Below are positions 8,877-19,254 of a stretch of 64,000 nucleotides of DNA, in pieces; within the stretch, counting starts at the first letter, position 1; each line of letters opens with the position of its first letter. The notes under the pieces are model-generated. The model searched no databases and was not told where the DNA came from. It worked only from the letters and a program-made list of their open reading frames with translations. Made by a program: the position numbers and the translations under genes. Source of the stretch: Perspicuibacillus lycopersici. GTDB taxonomy: Bacteria > Bacillota > Bacilli > Bacillales > Caldibacillaceae. Location: NCBI RefSeq assembly GCF_025660475.1, contig NZ_JAOUSF010000001.1, positions 372,001 through 436,000 on the forward strand. Reading direction: 5' to 3'.

Positions 8877-10628
8877 ATGAAAACAATCGTAACTACTTTA
8901 AACGCTAAATACATCCATATGAATTTAGCCATTCGATATTTAAAGGCATATGCCGAGCCACAATTTCCGGTCGAACTTGTCGAATATACCATAAAAGATC
9001 CAGTAATGAACATTGTTGCAGACCTATATAAACGGAAGCCAAATATATTGGGGTTTAGCTGCTACATATGGAATATTGAAGAAACAATAAAGGTTATCCA
9101 ACTATTAAAGAAAGCAAACCCAAATGTAAAAATTATTTTAGGTGGCCCAGAAGTATCCTATGATGTCGGCTATTGGTTGGAACGGATACCGGAAGTGGAT
9201 GTAATTGCAATGGGTGAAGGAGAAGCAACCTTTAAACAAATTCTTCACGCCTTCAAAAGTGGGAATAGTTTAAAGGAAGTTCAAGGGATTGCTTATTTAC
9301 AGGAAGGTCGACTCCAAATTAATCCAGCAAGAGAAAAATTAGATTTACGCAATCTTCCTACCCCTTTTCGATTCGACCAAGATAAAAAGGATTTGGCGAA
9401 ACGAGTCATTTACATTGAAACAAGTCGCGGTTGTCCATTTAACTGTCAATTTTGCCTCTCTTCCATAGAAGTAGGTGTTCGCTATTTTGATCGCGAAAAG
9501 ATAAAGGAAGAAATTCGCTATTTAATGAAAAATGGTGCACGAACGATTAAATTCGTTGATCGTACCTTTAATATTAGCAGAAAATACGCTATGGACATGT
9601 TCCAGTTTTTAATTGACGAGCATGTACCTGGCACTGTATTTCAGTTTGAAATTACGGGGGACATTATGCGTCCGGAAGTCATTGAATTTCTCAATACGAA
9701 TGCACCAAAAGGATTATTTCGTTTTGAAATAGGTGTCCAGTCAACAAATGATTATACAAATGAGCTAGTGAAACGGAGGCAAAATTTTACAAAGCTCACA
9801 AGGACCGTAAAGATGGTGAAGGATGGTGGCAAAATAGACCAACACTTAGATTTGATTGCAGGCTTACCAGAGGAAGATTATCAATCATTCAAAAAAACGT
9901 TCAACGATGTATTCCACCTACGCCCAGAGGAACTGCAGCTTGGATTTTTAAAAATGCTACGTGGAACTGGACTTAGAATACAAGCAAAGCAATGGGATTA
10001 TACGTATATGGAGCAATCTCCATATGAAATTATACGTAATAATGTTTTATCTTTTGATGATGTGATAAAAATAAAACAGGTGGAAGATATTTTAGAAAAA
10101 TATTGGAATGCCCATCGGATGGATACGACTATTGAATATTTAGTTACGAATATATTTGAAAGTCCGTATGATTTCTTTCAATCTTTTGGCACCTTTTGGG
10201 ATAATGCTGGCTGGTCCAAAATCGGTCATCAACTAGAAGATTTATTTACTCGATTACACCAATTTTTACAGGAGCTTTCAATAAATGAATTCGATTCTGT
10301 TTCGGGATTAATGATTTATGATTACTTAATTAGGCAGAAATACAAGCCAAGAAAAATTTGGTGGATAAATAATGTGAAGAAAGCTGTTAGTGGAGCTATT
10401 TATCATCAAATACAGTCCCATTCCAATATTCCAGAGCAAATTAAAGGCTTATCTGAACGAGATTGGTACAAAGATACCATTATTGTAAAGTATCCATTTA
10501 ATTTAGCACATTATTTGCAAACCGGCGATATGATAAAAAAAGAAGGTTATGTCCTATTCTACTATGACCGAAAAGGAAATTGCTCTTGTTATCCTTTAGA
10601 GGAAAATATCAATGAAGCTACCGCATAG
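8877..10628 (+). CDS. B12-binding-domain radical SAM protein (DUF4080 type)
   Basis: 583 residues, preceded by AAGGAG. The first 150 residues look like a cobalamin-binding Rossmann domain (NILGFSCYIWN, VKIILGGPEVSYD, MGEGEATF). The radical SAM core follows, with the cluster motif C186-x3-C190-x2-C193 in SRGCPFNCQFCLSS. A C-terminal domain of about 200 residues matches what I recall as DUF4080. Such proteins are widespread in Bacilli and their substrate is not established. Monocistronic. Confidence 0.85.
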   Translation: MKTIVTTLNAKYIHMNLAIRYLKAYAEPQFPVELVEYTIKDPVMNIVADLYKRKPNILGFSCYIWNIEETIKVIQLLKKANPNVKIILGGPEVSYDVGYWLERIPEVDVIAMGEGEATFKQILHAFKSGNSLKEVQGIAYLQEGRLQINPAREKLDLRNLPTPFRFDQDKKDLAKRVIYIETSRGCPFNCQFCLSSIEVGVRYFDREKIKEEIRYLMKNGARTIKFVDRTFNISRKYAMDMFQFLIDEHVPGTVFQFEITGDIMRPEVIEFLNTNAPKGLFRFEIGVQSTNDYTNELVKRRQNFTKLTRTVKMVKDGGKIDQHLDLIAGLPEEDYQSFKKTFNDVFHLRPEELQLGFLKMLRGTGLRIQAKQWDYTYMEQSPYEIIRNNVLSFDDVIKIKQVEDILEKYWNAHRMDTTIEYLVTNIFESPYDFFQSFGTFWDNAGWSKIGHQLEDLFTRLHQFLQELSINEFDSVSGLMIYDYLIRQKYKPRKIWWINNVKKAVSGAIYHQIQSHSNIPEQIKGLSERDWYKDTIIVKYPFNLAHYLQTGDMIKKEGYVLFYYDRKGNCSCYPLEENINEATA

Positions 10629-10675
10629 TAAATAAATAGTTACGTATGGCGCCTGTGAGAATTTTCTACAGGCGC

Positions 10676-11158
10676 TTATTCATTCATAACCTCGTATTGT
10701 TTTTCTTCTCCGTCTGTAAATTCCACATTTAATGCAAAGCTGATAAAATCGTCGTTAACATTAAATACTTTAATCACTTCAGAAATCACAGCTTCTTCCG
10801 AGGTGGTCTTATCAAAGGTGAGCTGCTCAAAGAAAGGCTGTAATTGATGATAGGCATACATTCCTTGTTGATTATCTTCTGTATTTATAGGATCTCGTAT
10901 TTCTGCAGTAATTTCTTCTCCCACTTTTTTATAATCTACCTCATAGGATTGATTATTCGGATATTCTATATTTAATTCAAATTGTGAGAAAGGAAAAGGT
11001 TCTCCTTCTTCTTCTTCAATGGTACTTTGATGCTTGTATGCCTCATCCTTTTCGACTGGATCATCATTTGTTTCAGGAGTAGTATTTTCATTATCTAGAT
11101 TACAGCCTGTTAAGACAAATAGTAGGAAAACGATTAAAAGCTTCATTCGATAAGACAT
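10676..11158 (-). CDS. YusW-like lipoprotein
   Basis: 160 residues from the ATG at 11158, preceded by AAGGAGG. The lipoprotein signal peptide MKLLIVFLLFVLTGC gives a lipidated Cys after LTG. An acidic linker (residues about 20-55) leads into a roughly 100-residue domain with FELNIEYPNNQSYEVDY at the start and FALNVEFTDGEEKQYEV at the end, the repeated beta pattern of the YusW family. It should face outward, anchored to the membrane. Function is unknown in the family. Confidence 0.7.
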   Translation of the reverse strand: MSYRMKLLIVFLLFVLTGCNLDNENTTPETNDDPVEKDEAYKHQSTIEEEEGEPFPFSQFELNIEYPNNQSYEVDYKKVGEEITAEIRDPINTEDNQQGMYAYHQLQPFFEQLTFDKTTSEEAVISEVIKVFNVNDDFISFALNVEFTDGEEKQYEVMNE

Positions 11159-11237
11159 TAAACATACCTCCTTCTTTCTTATTAGAATGACCAAATAATT
11201 GAAAAAGATTATTGGTTTATTTTCCAAGATATAACGC

Positions 11238-11268
11238 AAAAAAAAAAAAATAGGGCATATTAGCCCTA
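11238..11268 (-). terminator. Intrinsic terminator of the potassium transporter gene
   Basis: TAGGGC (11251-11256) pairs with GCCCTA (11263-11268), followed on the minus strand by a T-run of about 13. It sits inside the leader of the next minus-strand gene (start 11158) and separates the two units. Confidence 0.75.
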
Positions 11269-11301
11269 AGTCCATTAATTCTCGTACACTCTTCAAAATA
11301 G

Positions 11302-12657
11302 TTATCCAATAATGATTCTTTCCTTTGGATAATGGAAGTTATCAGTTTTCATTTTCCCACCGATCATAAAGATAAATAATAAAACACCTACACGTCCAAT
11401 AAACATTAATAGCATGATCACAATTTTTCCAACGGAAGATAAATCAGCAGTTATTCCTAATGACATTCCGGACGTTCCAAAGGCAGAACACACTTCAAAA
11501 ATAATTGCCATTAACGAGGCATCCTCTGTTAAGGACAAAATAATAACCGAGCTAAAGCATAGTAATACCGCTAACGTAGAAACAACAAAGGCTTTCATTA
11601 CATCATCCTCATGAATTTCACGTTTAAAAATTTTAATCGACCGGTTTCCTTTCGCAAAATAGAAAAAGAATAAAATCGTTAAAGCAAAGGTCGTCGTTCG
11701 AATTCCCCCACCAACAGAGCTAGGGGACGCCCCAATAAACATTAATCCTGAAAGCATCAACAAGGTTGGGTCTGCTAACTGAGAAATATCCATTGTGACA
11801 AGTCCACCACTTCTTGTAGAAGCAGAATGAAACAATGCATAAAATAACGATTCATGCCAAGATTTATCTTTCAAGAAAAACTGAGCTTCAAAAATAAAAT
11901 AGGAAATTGCGCCAAGAAGTAATAGTCCAAAATAAGTAATGGTTGAAAGCTTTGTATTAAGCGAGAAATTATTTTTTTCCTTACTATTTTTCCGTAATAA
12001 AAAATTCTTCAATTCAATTAAAACAGGAAATCCAATAGCTCCAAGAATAATTAACAGTATATGAATAAGCTGCACAAAATAGTCATGAGCAAATGGTACT
12101 AACGATTCGCCGGTAATGTCAAAGCCCGCATTTGTTGTTGCACTGACAGATGAAAAAAGACCATTTAAATAAGCCTCTTTCCAATTGGAAAAGTAATGAA
12201 GGTAGTACGTACCAAGAATAAGCGCACCTACTAATTCAATCACAAAGATAATAAGTAGTAATTGACGTAGTAATTGTACTAAACCGGAAAGACTAATTTG
12301 ATTTTGGTCGGCCATTATTAAACGTCGTTCTTTCAGTCCAATTTTTTTCCGCACCAATATCCAAAAAAAGGTACCTAATGCCATAATCCCTATTCCGCCC
12401 ACTTGGAGCACAAGAATTAGGATGAAGATACCAAAAGTAGTAAAGGTTTCAGAAATATTAATTGTTGTTAATCCGGTTACACTTACCGCACTTACCGCTG
12501 TAAATAAACCATCTAGAAAACTCCATGGAGCATCAGGTTTTCGTGATATCGGCAAACTCAAAAGTATCGTTGATATCGTGACTGTTAATACATAATACGC
12601 AACAATTACTCTTGCAGGAGTCAAATTATTGTAGTAATCTATAATTTTTTTCCACAT
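11302..12657 (-). CDS. TrkH/KtrB-family potassium uptake channel subunit
   Basis: 451 residues with four pore repeats: SAVSVTGLTT, SATTNAGFD, STRSGGLVT and FGTSGMSLG carry the selectivity-filter glycines of the Ktr/Trk superfamily. The length and GRVGVLLFIFMIGG end fit KtrB or KtrD. These subunits import K+ (with Na+) when bound to a KtrA or KtrC RCK ring, and none is adjacent. A lone channel gene resembles the ktrD arrangement in Bacillus subtilis. It is expected to serve osmotic adaptation. Confidence 0.88.
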   Translation of the reverse strand: MWKKIIDYYNNLTPARVIVAYYVLTVTISTILLSLPISRKPDAPWSFLDGLFTAVSAVSVTGLTTINISETFTTFGIFILILVLQVGGIGIMALGTFFWILVRKKIGLKERRLIMADQNQISLSGLVQLLRQLLLIIFVIELVGALILGTYYLHYFSNWKEAYLNGLFSSVSATTNAGFDITGESLVPFAHDYFVQLIHILLIILGAIGFPVLIELKNFLLRKNSKEKNNFSLNTKLSTITYFGLLLLGAISYFIFEAQFFLKDKSWHESLFYALFHSASTRSGGLVTMDISQLADPTLLMLSGLMFIGASPSSVGGGIRTTTFALTILFFFYFAKGNRSIKIFKREIHEDDVMKAFVVSTLAVLLCFSSVIILSLTEDASLMAIIFEVCSAFGTSGMSLGITADLSSVGKIVIMLLMFIGRVGVLLFIFMIGGKMKTDNFHYPKERIIIG

Positions 12658-12838
12658 ATAACAAATAATTCCTTTCGAAAAACTCTATTCTTATTTATCA
12701 TATCGGTAAAAGGAAAGAATGAAAAGAGTAATTTATACTTTTGCGCAATACTTGCATACGAAGTCAAAACTTGCCACTAATGAAATCCCACAACAAACAC
12801 ATAATAAAAGTATACCAAGCTAAAGGTGGTGAAACTAA

Positions 12839-13042
12839 ATGGCACGATCTTCTAATCAATTATTAGTCCCTGGTGTACAACAATTTTTAGACCAGGTGAA
12901 ATATGAAATTGCTCAAGAATTTGGTGTGGAATTAAGCGGTAATACAGTATCACGTTCCAACGGCTCTGTTGGTGGTGAAATTACAAAACGCCTCGTTCAA
13001 CAAGCACAAGCACAATTATCTAACCAAAATCACGAATCATAA
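12839..13042 (+). CDS. Small acid-soluble spore protein, alpha/beta type
   Basis: 67 residues. The family core is evident: [11 protein letters not shown] contains the GPR germination protease site, and [16 protein letters not shown] is the conserved C-terminal DNA-binding helix. AAAGGTGG precedes the ATG. These proteins coat spore DNA in the forespore and are made under sigma-G; I did not find a clean sigma-G promoter by eye. Confidence 0.93.
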   Translation: MARSSNQLLVPGVQQFLDQVKYEIAQEFGVELSGNTVSRSNGSVGGEITKRLVQQAQAQLSNQNHES

Positions 13043-13082
13043 AAGATTCATTAAAAATAAAATATTCTAGAATCTCCACTCG

Positions 13083-13112
13083 ATAACCTGTACTTTCAGA
13101 AGTGCAGGTTAT
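13083..13112 (+). terminator. Terminator after the SASP gene
   Basis: ATAACCTGTACTT pairs imperfectly with AAGTGCAGGTTAT across a 4-nt loop; the downstream tract is ATTATTATTA rather than a pure T-run. Confidence 0.6.
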
Positions 13113-13142
13113 TATTATTAATTGAAACCATCAGTAAAAATA

Positions 13143-13200
13143 CAAAAAAGTAGTCCATTATCGGAGTGTTGTATTACGGGTACTCCAAAGAGAACTACTT
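13143..13200 (-). terminator. Two-tier hairpin terminator of the 13265-13729 gene
   Basis: On the minus strand, AAGTAGT pairs with ACTACTT and an inner GGAGT pairs with ACTCC, followed by TTTT. Confidence 0.6.
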
Positions 13201-13264
13201 ATCAGACATTTCAAAGCTGTCATTTTATAATTATATTTGAAGAAAGTATCTTTGGAATAAATCA

Positions 13265-13729
13265 CTATCTTTCCTGAAAGTTCACAAAAACCTTCTTTAA
13301 AATAAAACCAACAAAAAGTCCTAATGGTAATATAATCATTGGAAAGAAGACTGGACCAGGATAAATTCCTAGAAAATTTGCTTTACTACCATACATTGTC
13401 CCTACTGTTAGAAAATAGGCACCAAATACAAATGGCAAGAAATCATACTTCCCGACATCCCCTTCGGATATGCAATAAGAATCCCACATGACATACATAT
13501 AAATACATGGATAGAACATTAGCCATTCATAATTGATTACCTTAACTGCGTTGTCCATTTCCCCTAAGAAGCTAAAGCGTATTGCTTCATTAAATTGACT
13601 TTGGACATTAATGCAGAACTCAAGAAGCATAAAAAAAATACCTTTAATATACGCCCCTACTAATAGCTGAGGAAAACCTGGGAAGGCTATACTCCATAAA
13701 ATTGCTTCTAATTTAGATAATTTTCGCAT
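13265..13729 (-). CDS. Integral membrane protein, unknown function
   Basis: 154 residues with hydrophobic segments at about 10-45, 65-85, 98-112 and 123-147. The opening KLSKLEAILWSIAFPGFPQLLVGAYIKG resembles the start of small TM2-like membrane proteins found in Bacillales. I know no function. It stands alone with its own terminator; the ribosome site is weak (CAGG). Confidence 0.65.
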   Translation of the reverse strand: MRKLSKLEAILWSIAFPGFPQLLVGAYIKGIFFMLLEFCINVQSQFNEAIRFSFLGEMDNAVKVINYEWLMFYPCIYMYVMWDSYCISEGDVGKYDFLPFVFGAYFLTVGTMYGSKANFLGIYPGPVFFPMIILPLGLFVGFILKKVFVNFQER

Positions 13730-14132
13730 AATAAACGACCTGCACTTTTCGAACTTTTTCTTTCATTCATATCATTTTCCTTTACTTTCACAGTTTTTCA
13801 AGGCTTAGAGTAAACACAATGTCGAAAATTATGTAGGGCTTTTGGCTTTTTCATTCTTTTCGTTAGCACAAATTATGGTAATTTTATCTTTCACTCACGA
13901 TTATCTTTGAGGTATCTTTCTCAAACTGAATTATTTAATCCTAATCCGCAAGAAACTGAATATCGTTTTTCAAATCCTTGTTTCCTTTAGTATTCCCAAA
14001 TTTAGGGAAATTTTCATTGTTTCACACGACATTATCAAAAATATTTTTTATTACTTATTTTCTACTCTTTTCCTCCTTAGCTGTTCCATTTTCCACATAA
14101 TTATTGAGCAAAGATTCAAATAGATTTTGCAT
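13730..14132. other. Non-coding gap between two minus-strand genes
   Basis: AT-rich, with no credible frame. Only the right edge, the prfC terminator, has recognisable structure. Confidence 0.5.
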
Positions 14133-14185
14133 AAAAAAGAGGAATGCTCAAAAGTTCCGTTAAAGAACTATTGAACACCCCTCTA
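14133..14185 (-). terminator. Terminator of prfC
   Basis: On the minus strand, AGAGGGGTGTTCAATAGTTC pairs imperfectly with GAACTTTTGAGCATTCCTCT, followed by TTTTTT. Confidence 0.7.
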
Positions 14186-14195
14186 AACATGAATA

Positions 14196-15767
14196 TTAGC
14201 GGTCATCCATTGGGTTATATAATTTCACATCTGGATTTTTATCTTGGAACCAACGTAGTGCAAAGTCATTTTCAAATAAGAAAACATTCCGATCAAAACG
14301 ATCCTTTACAAGCATGCTTCTCGTACTTGACAGTTTTTCATCTACTGTATTTCCTTCAATCCAACGTGCAATTTTAGAACCAAGATGCTCGATCATCACA
14401 TCAACATTATATTCATTTTTCATTCGATGCTCGAACACTTCAAATTGCAGTTGACCAACTGCCCCTAAAATATAATCTTCATATTTCGTTTTAAATAATT
14501 GAATTGCTCCCTCTTGCACAAGCTGGTTAATACCTTTATGGAATTGCTTTTGCTTCATTACATTTTTCGCTGTGACACGCACGTATAGATCTGGCGTGAA
14601 TTGCGGAAGTGGATCAAATTGGAAAAGTGATTTACCTGAAACAATTGTATCTCCGATTTGATATGTTCCAGTATCATAAAGACCGATTATATCCCCACTT
14701 ACAGCTTCATCCACTGTACTGCGATCATCTGCTAAAAATTGCGTTGATTGCGATAGCTTCATTGATTTACCTGTACGAGATAACGTTACCGACATACCTC
14801 GTTCAAACTTCCCAGAGCAAACACGGACAAATGCGATTCTGTCTCGATGAGCTGGATTCATATTTGCTTGAATTTTAAAGACAAATCCTGAGAAATCTTC
14901 ATTAAATGGATCCACCGGACCATTATTAGAATGGCGTGGTTGAGGTTCTGGAGCAAATTTTAAATACGTTTCTAAAAAGGTTTGAACGCCAAAGGTTGTC
15001 AACGCACTACCAAAGAATACTGGAGTTAATGTACCATCTGCAATTCTTTCCTTCGAAAAATCATTACCCGCTTCATTTAATAATTCAATTTCTTCTAATG
15101 CTTGCATGTACAATCCAGATTCCTGCATTGGATGATTATTCGCAATTTCTCCATCATCATTTAATGGGATAAAGCGGTCCTCTTCTTCTACTCGGAACTG
15201 TTCAATTCGATTATAAAATCGATCATAAATCCCTAAAAATTCCTTTCCCATTCCAATTGGCCAATTCATTGGGTAGGATTCAATTCCTAATACTTCTTCT
15301 AATTCAGCTAACAATTCCAATGGCATTTTACCGACACGATCCAATTTATTGATAAATGTAAAAATTGGAATTCCTCGCATCCGACACACTTTAAATAGCT
15401 TAATTGTTTGTGGTTCTATCCCTTTCGCTGCGTCAATAATCATAACGGCACTATCAACAGCTGTTAATGTTCGATACGTATCTTCACTGAAGTCTTCATG
15501 TCCAGGAGTATCCAATATATTCACACGAAATCCATCATAATCAAATTGCATAACACTCGATGTTACCGAGATTCCTCTTTGCTTTTCGATTTCCATCCAG
15601 TCACTAGTCGCATATTTTCCTGTTTTCTTCCCTTTAACCGTTCCTGCTGCACGAATTGCTCCTCCGAACAGTAGTAGCTTTTCTGTTAAAGTTGTTTTCC
15701 CGGCATCAGGGTGAGAGATAATCGCAAACGTTCGCCGAGAGCTAACTTCCTCTATAAAATTTTTCAT
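14196..15767 (-). CDS. prfC: Peptide chain release factor 3
   Basis: 523 residues, full length for RF3. The GTPase motifs are G1 SHPDAGKT (18-25), switch II DTPGHED (86-92) and G4 NKLD (140-143); the central beta-barrel and C-terminal RF3 domain follow. It recycles RF1 and RF2 from the ribosome after termination. AGGAAGG lies upstream of the ATG. It is a single gene with its own terminator. Confidence 0.95.
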   Translation of the reverse strand: MKNFIEEVSSRRTFAIISHPDAGKTTLTEKLLLFGGAIRAAGTVKGKKTGKYATSDWMEIEKQRGISVTSSVMQFDYDGFRVNILDTPGHEDFSEDTYRTLTAVDSAVMIIDAAKGIEPQTIKLFKVCRMRGIPIFTFINKLDRVGKMPLELLAELEEVLGIESYPMNWPIGMGKEFLGIYDRFYNRIEQFRVEEEDRFIPLNDDGEIANNHPMQESGLYMQALEEIELLNEAGNDFSKERIADGTLTPVFFGSALTTFGVQTFLETYLKFAPEPQPRHSNNGPVDPFNEDFSGFVFKIQANMNPAHRDRIAFVRVCSGKFERGMSVTLSRTGKSMKLSQSTQFLADDRSTVDEAVSGDIIGLYDTGTYQIGDTIVSGKSLFQFDPLPQFTPDLYVRVTAKNVMKQKQFHKGINQLVQEGAIQLFKTKYEDYILGAVGQLQFEVFEHRMKNEYNVDVMIEHLGSKIARWIEGNTVDEKLSSTRSMLVKDRFDRNVFLFENDFALRWFQDKNPDVKLYNPMDDR

Positions 15768-16081
15768 TAAACTTTATCCTTCCTAACAATTAATTCTTAT
15801 TTAAATAGTATATTAAAAGAATTCATGATCGTAACATCTGATTTACATCCACAATGAATTACATGTTTTCCCCTCACATGTTATAAAAATTTAAGCATAC
15901 GTAAAAATATTACCCTTCTACTGATAAGAATGCAATGATTTCTAGTGATTTCTTTAGGAAAAAGTATCCACATGCATCCATCACAGCCCCCTTCTGGGAA
16001 ATATACCCAAAACAAAAAGAGATTTTTTCCTTATGTCATGGTAAGATTAGAAAAGAAACATGCAACAGGAGGTTTTACAGC
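15768..16081. other. Divergent gap between prfC and the nuclease gene
   Basis: It holds the divergent leaders. The nuclease frame is open leftward to 15935, but this part is basic and low in ribosome signals, so I treat it as non-coding. Confidence 0.5.
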
Positions 16082-16951
16082 TTGGTCATTATCATTTTAT
16101 TTTTGCTCGTTTTTTTCTTCCTTTATGTTCATTTCCAATATCGTCATAAATCTTTCATTGGATTATCAATCATCGCGTCGATTTTATTTACTGGTTGTGC
16201 AGGAACCACTTCCGAGACAGAGAAGCCCAGAATTACTAGTGAAACTAATAGTGTGGGGGACCCATCGGATAATATAAATTCTACCTTAACAGAAAATGAA
16301 CAAACAGATCCACCTTTAGCAATTGGAAAAGTTACAAATGTAGTGGATGGTGATACATTGGATATTACCTTTGAAAACGGAATGGAAGAACGTGTCCGTC
16401 TAGTGTTGGTTGATACTCCAGAAACGAAGCACCCAAGCAAACCCGTTCAACCCTTTGGTTCAGAGGCAACAACATTTACGAAGGATTTGTTAACAGGGAA
16501 AACCGTCGAAGTAGAACTAGATGTGCAGGAACGAGATAATTATGGTCGGTTATTAGCTTATCTATATTTGGACGGAAAAATGGTGAATAAAACATTACTT
16601 GAAAAAGGATTAGCACGTGTTGCTGTCTATCCACCCAATACCCGCTATGTCGATGAATTCAATGAAATTCAAAATATAGCCAAAAAGCAAGGCATCGGCA
16701 TTTGGTCGATTGAAAATTATGTAAGTGACACTGGTTATGCACTTATCAATTCCAACAGAGTGGAAAAACCCGAAAATATAAGCAGTGATGCAACGTGCAA
16801 AAACCCGACGATAAAAGGAAATATCAATTCGAAAGAGGAAAAAATATATCATATTCCAAGCGGACAATATTATGATGTGACAAAGCCTGAAGAAGTATTT
16901 TGTACTGAAAAAGAAGCAATCAATGCAGGTTATCGAAAATCACTTCGCTAA
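16082..16951 (+). CDS. Thermonuclease-family lipoprotein (staphylococcal nuclease fold)
   Basis: 289 residues from the TTG at 16082, the only start with AGGAGG at good spacing. The N-terminus is odd: a hydrophobic stretch (LVIIILFLLVFFFLYV) is followed by a second one that ends in the lipobox LFTGC (Cys about 39). The SNase domain (VTNVVDGDTLDI, RVRLVLVDTPE, RDNYGRLLAYL) has the calcium and catalytic residues in place. The C-terminal IKGNINSKEEKIYH-PSGQYYD segment with two Cys is a small module often attached to such nucleases. It probably degrades extracellular DNA or RNA while anchored outside. Confidence 0.85.
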   Translation: MVIIILFLLVFFFLYVHFQYRHKSFIGLSIIASILFTGCAGTTSETEKPRITSETNSVGDPSDNINSTLTENEQTDPPLAIGKVTNVVDGDTLDITFENGMEERVRLVLVDTPETKHPSKPVQPFGSEATTFTKDLLTGKTVEVELDVQERDNYGRLLAYLYLDGKMVNKTLLEKGLARVAVYPPNTRYVDEFNEIQNIAKKQGIGIWSIENYVSDTGYALINSNRVEKPENISSDATCKNPTIKGNINSKEEKIYHIPSGQYYDVTKPEEVFCTEKEAINAGYRKSLR

Positions 16952-16982
16952 TCAATTTCTAAATATACTTAAATACCGAATT

Positions 16983-17018
16983 AGCACTCATCTATTTAAT
17001 TTTGAGTGCTTTTTTTAT
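16983..17018 (+). terminator. Terminator of the nuclease gene
   Basis: AGCACTCA (16983-16990) pairs with TGAGTGCT (17003-17010), followed by TTTTTTT. Confidence 0.8.
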
Positions 17019-17019
17019 T

Positions 17020-17256
17020 TTAATTTTTTGTAGGAACCGTCTTTTTCAGTTTCTTAAAAAATGATGATAGTAATCGAATAATAAAAAAAAGAATAAATAA
17101 AAATAATAAAACAAGTTCAGGTAACTCCATTACCCGAAAGGGATTAATGGCTGTATAAATCGTATCTTGAATTCGATAGCCCATTACAAGATCAATACCG
17201 ATTAACAGGAAAACTAATGCCATTACAATGACTAAAATCACTACTATATTTTTCAT
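17020..17256 (-). CDS. Small two-segment membrane protein, unknown
   Basis: 78 residues with hydrophobic segments at about 3-26 and 45-65 and a lysine-rich C-terminus. GAGGGG precedes the ATG at good spacing. It is convergent with the nuclease gene. I recognise no family. Confidence 0.6.
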   Translation of the reverse strand: MKNIVVILVIVMALVFLLIGIDLVMGYRIQDTIYTAINPFRVMELPELVLLFLFILFFIIRLLSSFFKKLKKTVPTKN

Positions 17257-17619
17257 ATCTTCCCCTCATTATTCTTGCGTTATTTTAATTCGACTGTTTT
17301 TCTAAATACATGAATGTTGATATTTAAAATATGAATATCGTTATGAAACTTTTTTACTTAGGAAGCAGACTGTATTCACTGACTATTTTCGTTTTAAGTA
17401 AAAATACTTCTTTAACATTTATCATTTCTAACAGTGATCATTTTTATCAAAAATTTGATTCTCTGCATAACTCTCCGAATAATAACAAATAATGTAAAAA
17501 AATATTCTTATACATAAATAATCCTTTATAAGAGAATTTTGGAAAATTTAATTAGGTATTCACAAGTACAAAATAACATCTTTTACTGCTGCTTTAATTG
17601 ATTTTTTTGGAGGAATATC
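17257..17619. other. Divergent regulatory gap before the ger operon
   Basis: AT-rich, without a coding frame. It should carry the ger promoter. The arrangement GTATT, 16 nt, CATCTTT around 17558-17585 loosely resembles a sigma-G promoter but is too degenerate to call. Confidence 0.4.
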
Positions 17620-19239
17620 ATGGCTAAGGCTAAATGGTCTAAACTATTTAAATTAACGAATAAGCATAAAAAGCCGATATCACCTAAAACAAAGGATACG
17701 AGCGGAGAAGCAAATAATATTCCAAAGAAATATTTAGATAAGCAATTAGGAATAAATATTCAAACACTCCAACAAACGACCGGAAATAGTGACGATATCG
17801 TTATTCGAAAAATTGAACTTGGCATCAATCCTTCGATTAAAGCAGCTGTAATTGTTACCGATGGATTAGTGGATGATCAATTGGTTAGTGAATTTATTAT
17901 TACCACGCTACTTGAAGAAACTAAAAATAAAGAAATTATTCCAGTAGAATCGCTTTTCGATAGAATTGAGAAAAAATTTCTCACCATTGCAAATGTCAGC
18001 TCTATTTATGCTTGGGATGAATTATTTCCATCACTTTTAGCTGGGGAAGCTATCATTCTTATTGACGGATTAGCAAAAGCTTTATCAACAAGCACAAGAG
18101 GTGGAGAAAAACGGAGTATAACTGAACCGACTACCGAACTTTCGATTCGAGGACCAAAGGATTCTTTTACCGAATCGATTCGAACGAATACATCACTCAT
18201 TCGCAGACGAATTAATAATCCGAATTTATGGCTGCACTCCATGAAAATCGGGAAAGTAACACAAACCGATATTGCCATCATGTATATTAACGGCATTGCG
18301 AACGATAAAATCGTAGAAGAAGTTAAGCGTCGTTTAAATAGTATTGAAGTTGATGAAATTTTAGAAACAGGATATATTGAACAATTTATTGAAGATGAAA
18401 CATTTACTACTTTTCCTACTATTTACCATACTGAAAGACCGGATGTCGTCGCTTCCAATTTAATGGAAGGGAAAATTGCCATTGTCGTTGACGGAACACC
18501 TTTCGTTTTAACTGTTCCTGCTCTCTTTATTGAATTTTTCCAAGTTCCAGATGATTATTATTCACGGTTTGATATAAGTATTGCCATTCGATTTCTTCGT
18601 GTACTAGTTTTTTTTATTTCCTTAATTGCCCCTGCTACCTATATTGCAGTTACTACCTTCCATCAGGAAATGGTTCCGACCCAATTAATTATTGCCATCG
18701 CTGCTCAGCGAGAGGCCGTACCCTTTCCAGCATTTGTAGAAGCAATGCTGATGGAAATCACCTTTGAAATATTAAGAGAGGCTGGGGTTAGATTACCACG
18801 ATCTATTGGGCAAGCAGTATCCATCGTTGGTGCACTCGTTATTGGTCAGGCGGCAGTAGATGCAGGAATTGTTTCACCTGCAATGGTAATTGTCGTTTCG
18901 ATCACAGCAATCGCAAGCTTTGCTACCCCTTCCTTTGCAATGGCAATATCCGTTCGAATTATCCGTTTTTCGTTAATGTTCTTAGCAGCATTTATGGGCT
19001 TTTACGGGATTATTTTCGGTTTAATGATTATGACTTTGCATTTATGTAGTCTCCGCTCATTTGGAATACCATATATGGCTCCATTCGCACCAATAATGGC
19101 AAAAAACTTAGGAGATTCTCTTATCCGACTGCCATTGTGGAAATTAAAAACACGACCGAAGCTTATTAGTCAAAAAAATATTACACGTACAGCTGATAAT
19201 CAAAAGCCGACACCTCCAACAGAAGAAAATAATTCATAA
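17620..19239 (+). CDS. Spore germinant receptor subunit A (GerA family)
   Basis: 539 residues, with GGAGG ahead of the ATG. A soluble N-terminal half (about 50-300) is followed by the conserved membrane domain with QREAVPFPAFVEAMLMEITFEILREAG and SIGQAVSIVGALVIGQAAV, diagnostic of GerAA/GerKA proteins. It forms the A subunit of a germinant receptor in the spore inner membrane. It is the first gene of a three-gene operon A-C-B. Confidence 0.95.
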   Translation: MAKAKWSKLFKLTNKHKKPISPKTKDTSGEANNIPKKYLDKQLGINIQTLQQTTGNSDDIVIRKIELGINPSIKAAVIVTDGLVDDQLVSEFIITTLLEETKNKEIIPVESLFDRIEKKFLTIANVSSIYAWDELFPSLLAGEAIILIDGLAKALSTSTRGGEKRSITEPTTELSIRGPKDSFTESIRTNTSLIRRRINNPNLWLHSMKIGKVTQTDIAIMYINGIANDKIVEEVKRRLNSIEVDEILETGYIEQFIEDETFTTFPTIYHTERPDVVASNLMEGKIAIVVDGTPFVLTVPALFIEFFQVPDDYYSRFDISIAIRFLRVLVFFISLIAPATYIAVTTFHQEMVPTQLIIAIAAQREAVPFPAFVEAMLMEITFEILREAGVRLPRSIGQAVSIVGALVIGQAAVDAGIVSPAMVIVVSITAIASFATPSFAMAISVRIIRFSLMFLAAFMGFYGIIFGLMIMTLHLCSLRSFGIPYMAPFAPIMAKNLGDSLIRLPLWKLKTRPKLISQKNITRTADNQKPTPPTEENNS

Positions 19240-19254
19240 AAAAAGGAGATTAAC

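Noticed and set aside
15945..16277. Alternative frame over the nuclease 5' end
   Set aside because: It ends before the SNase domain and has no ribosome site; the lipobox and nuclease are in the other frame.
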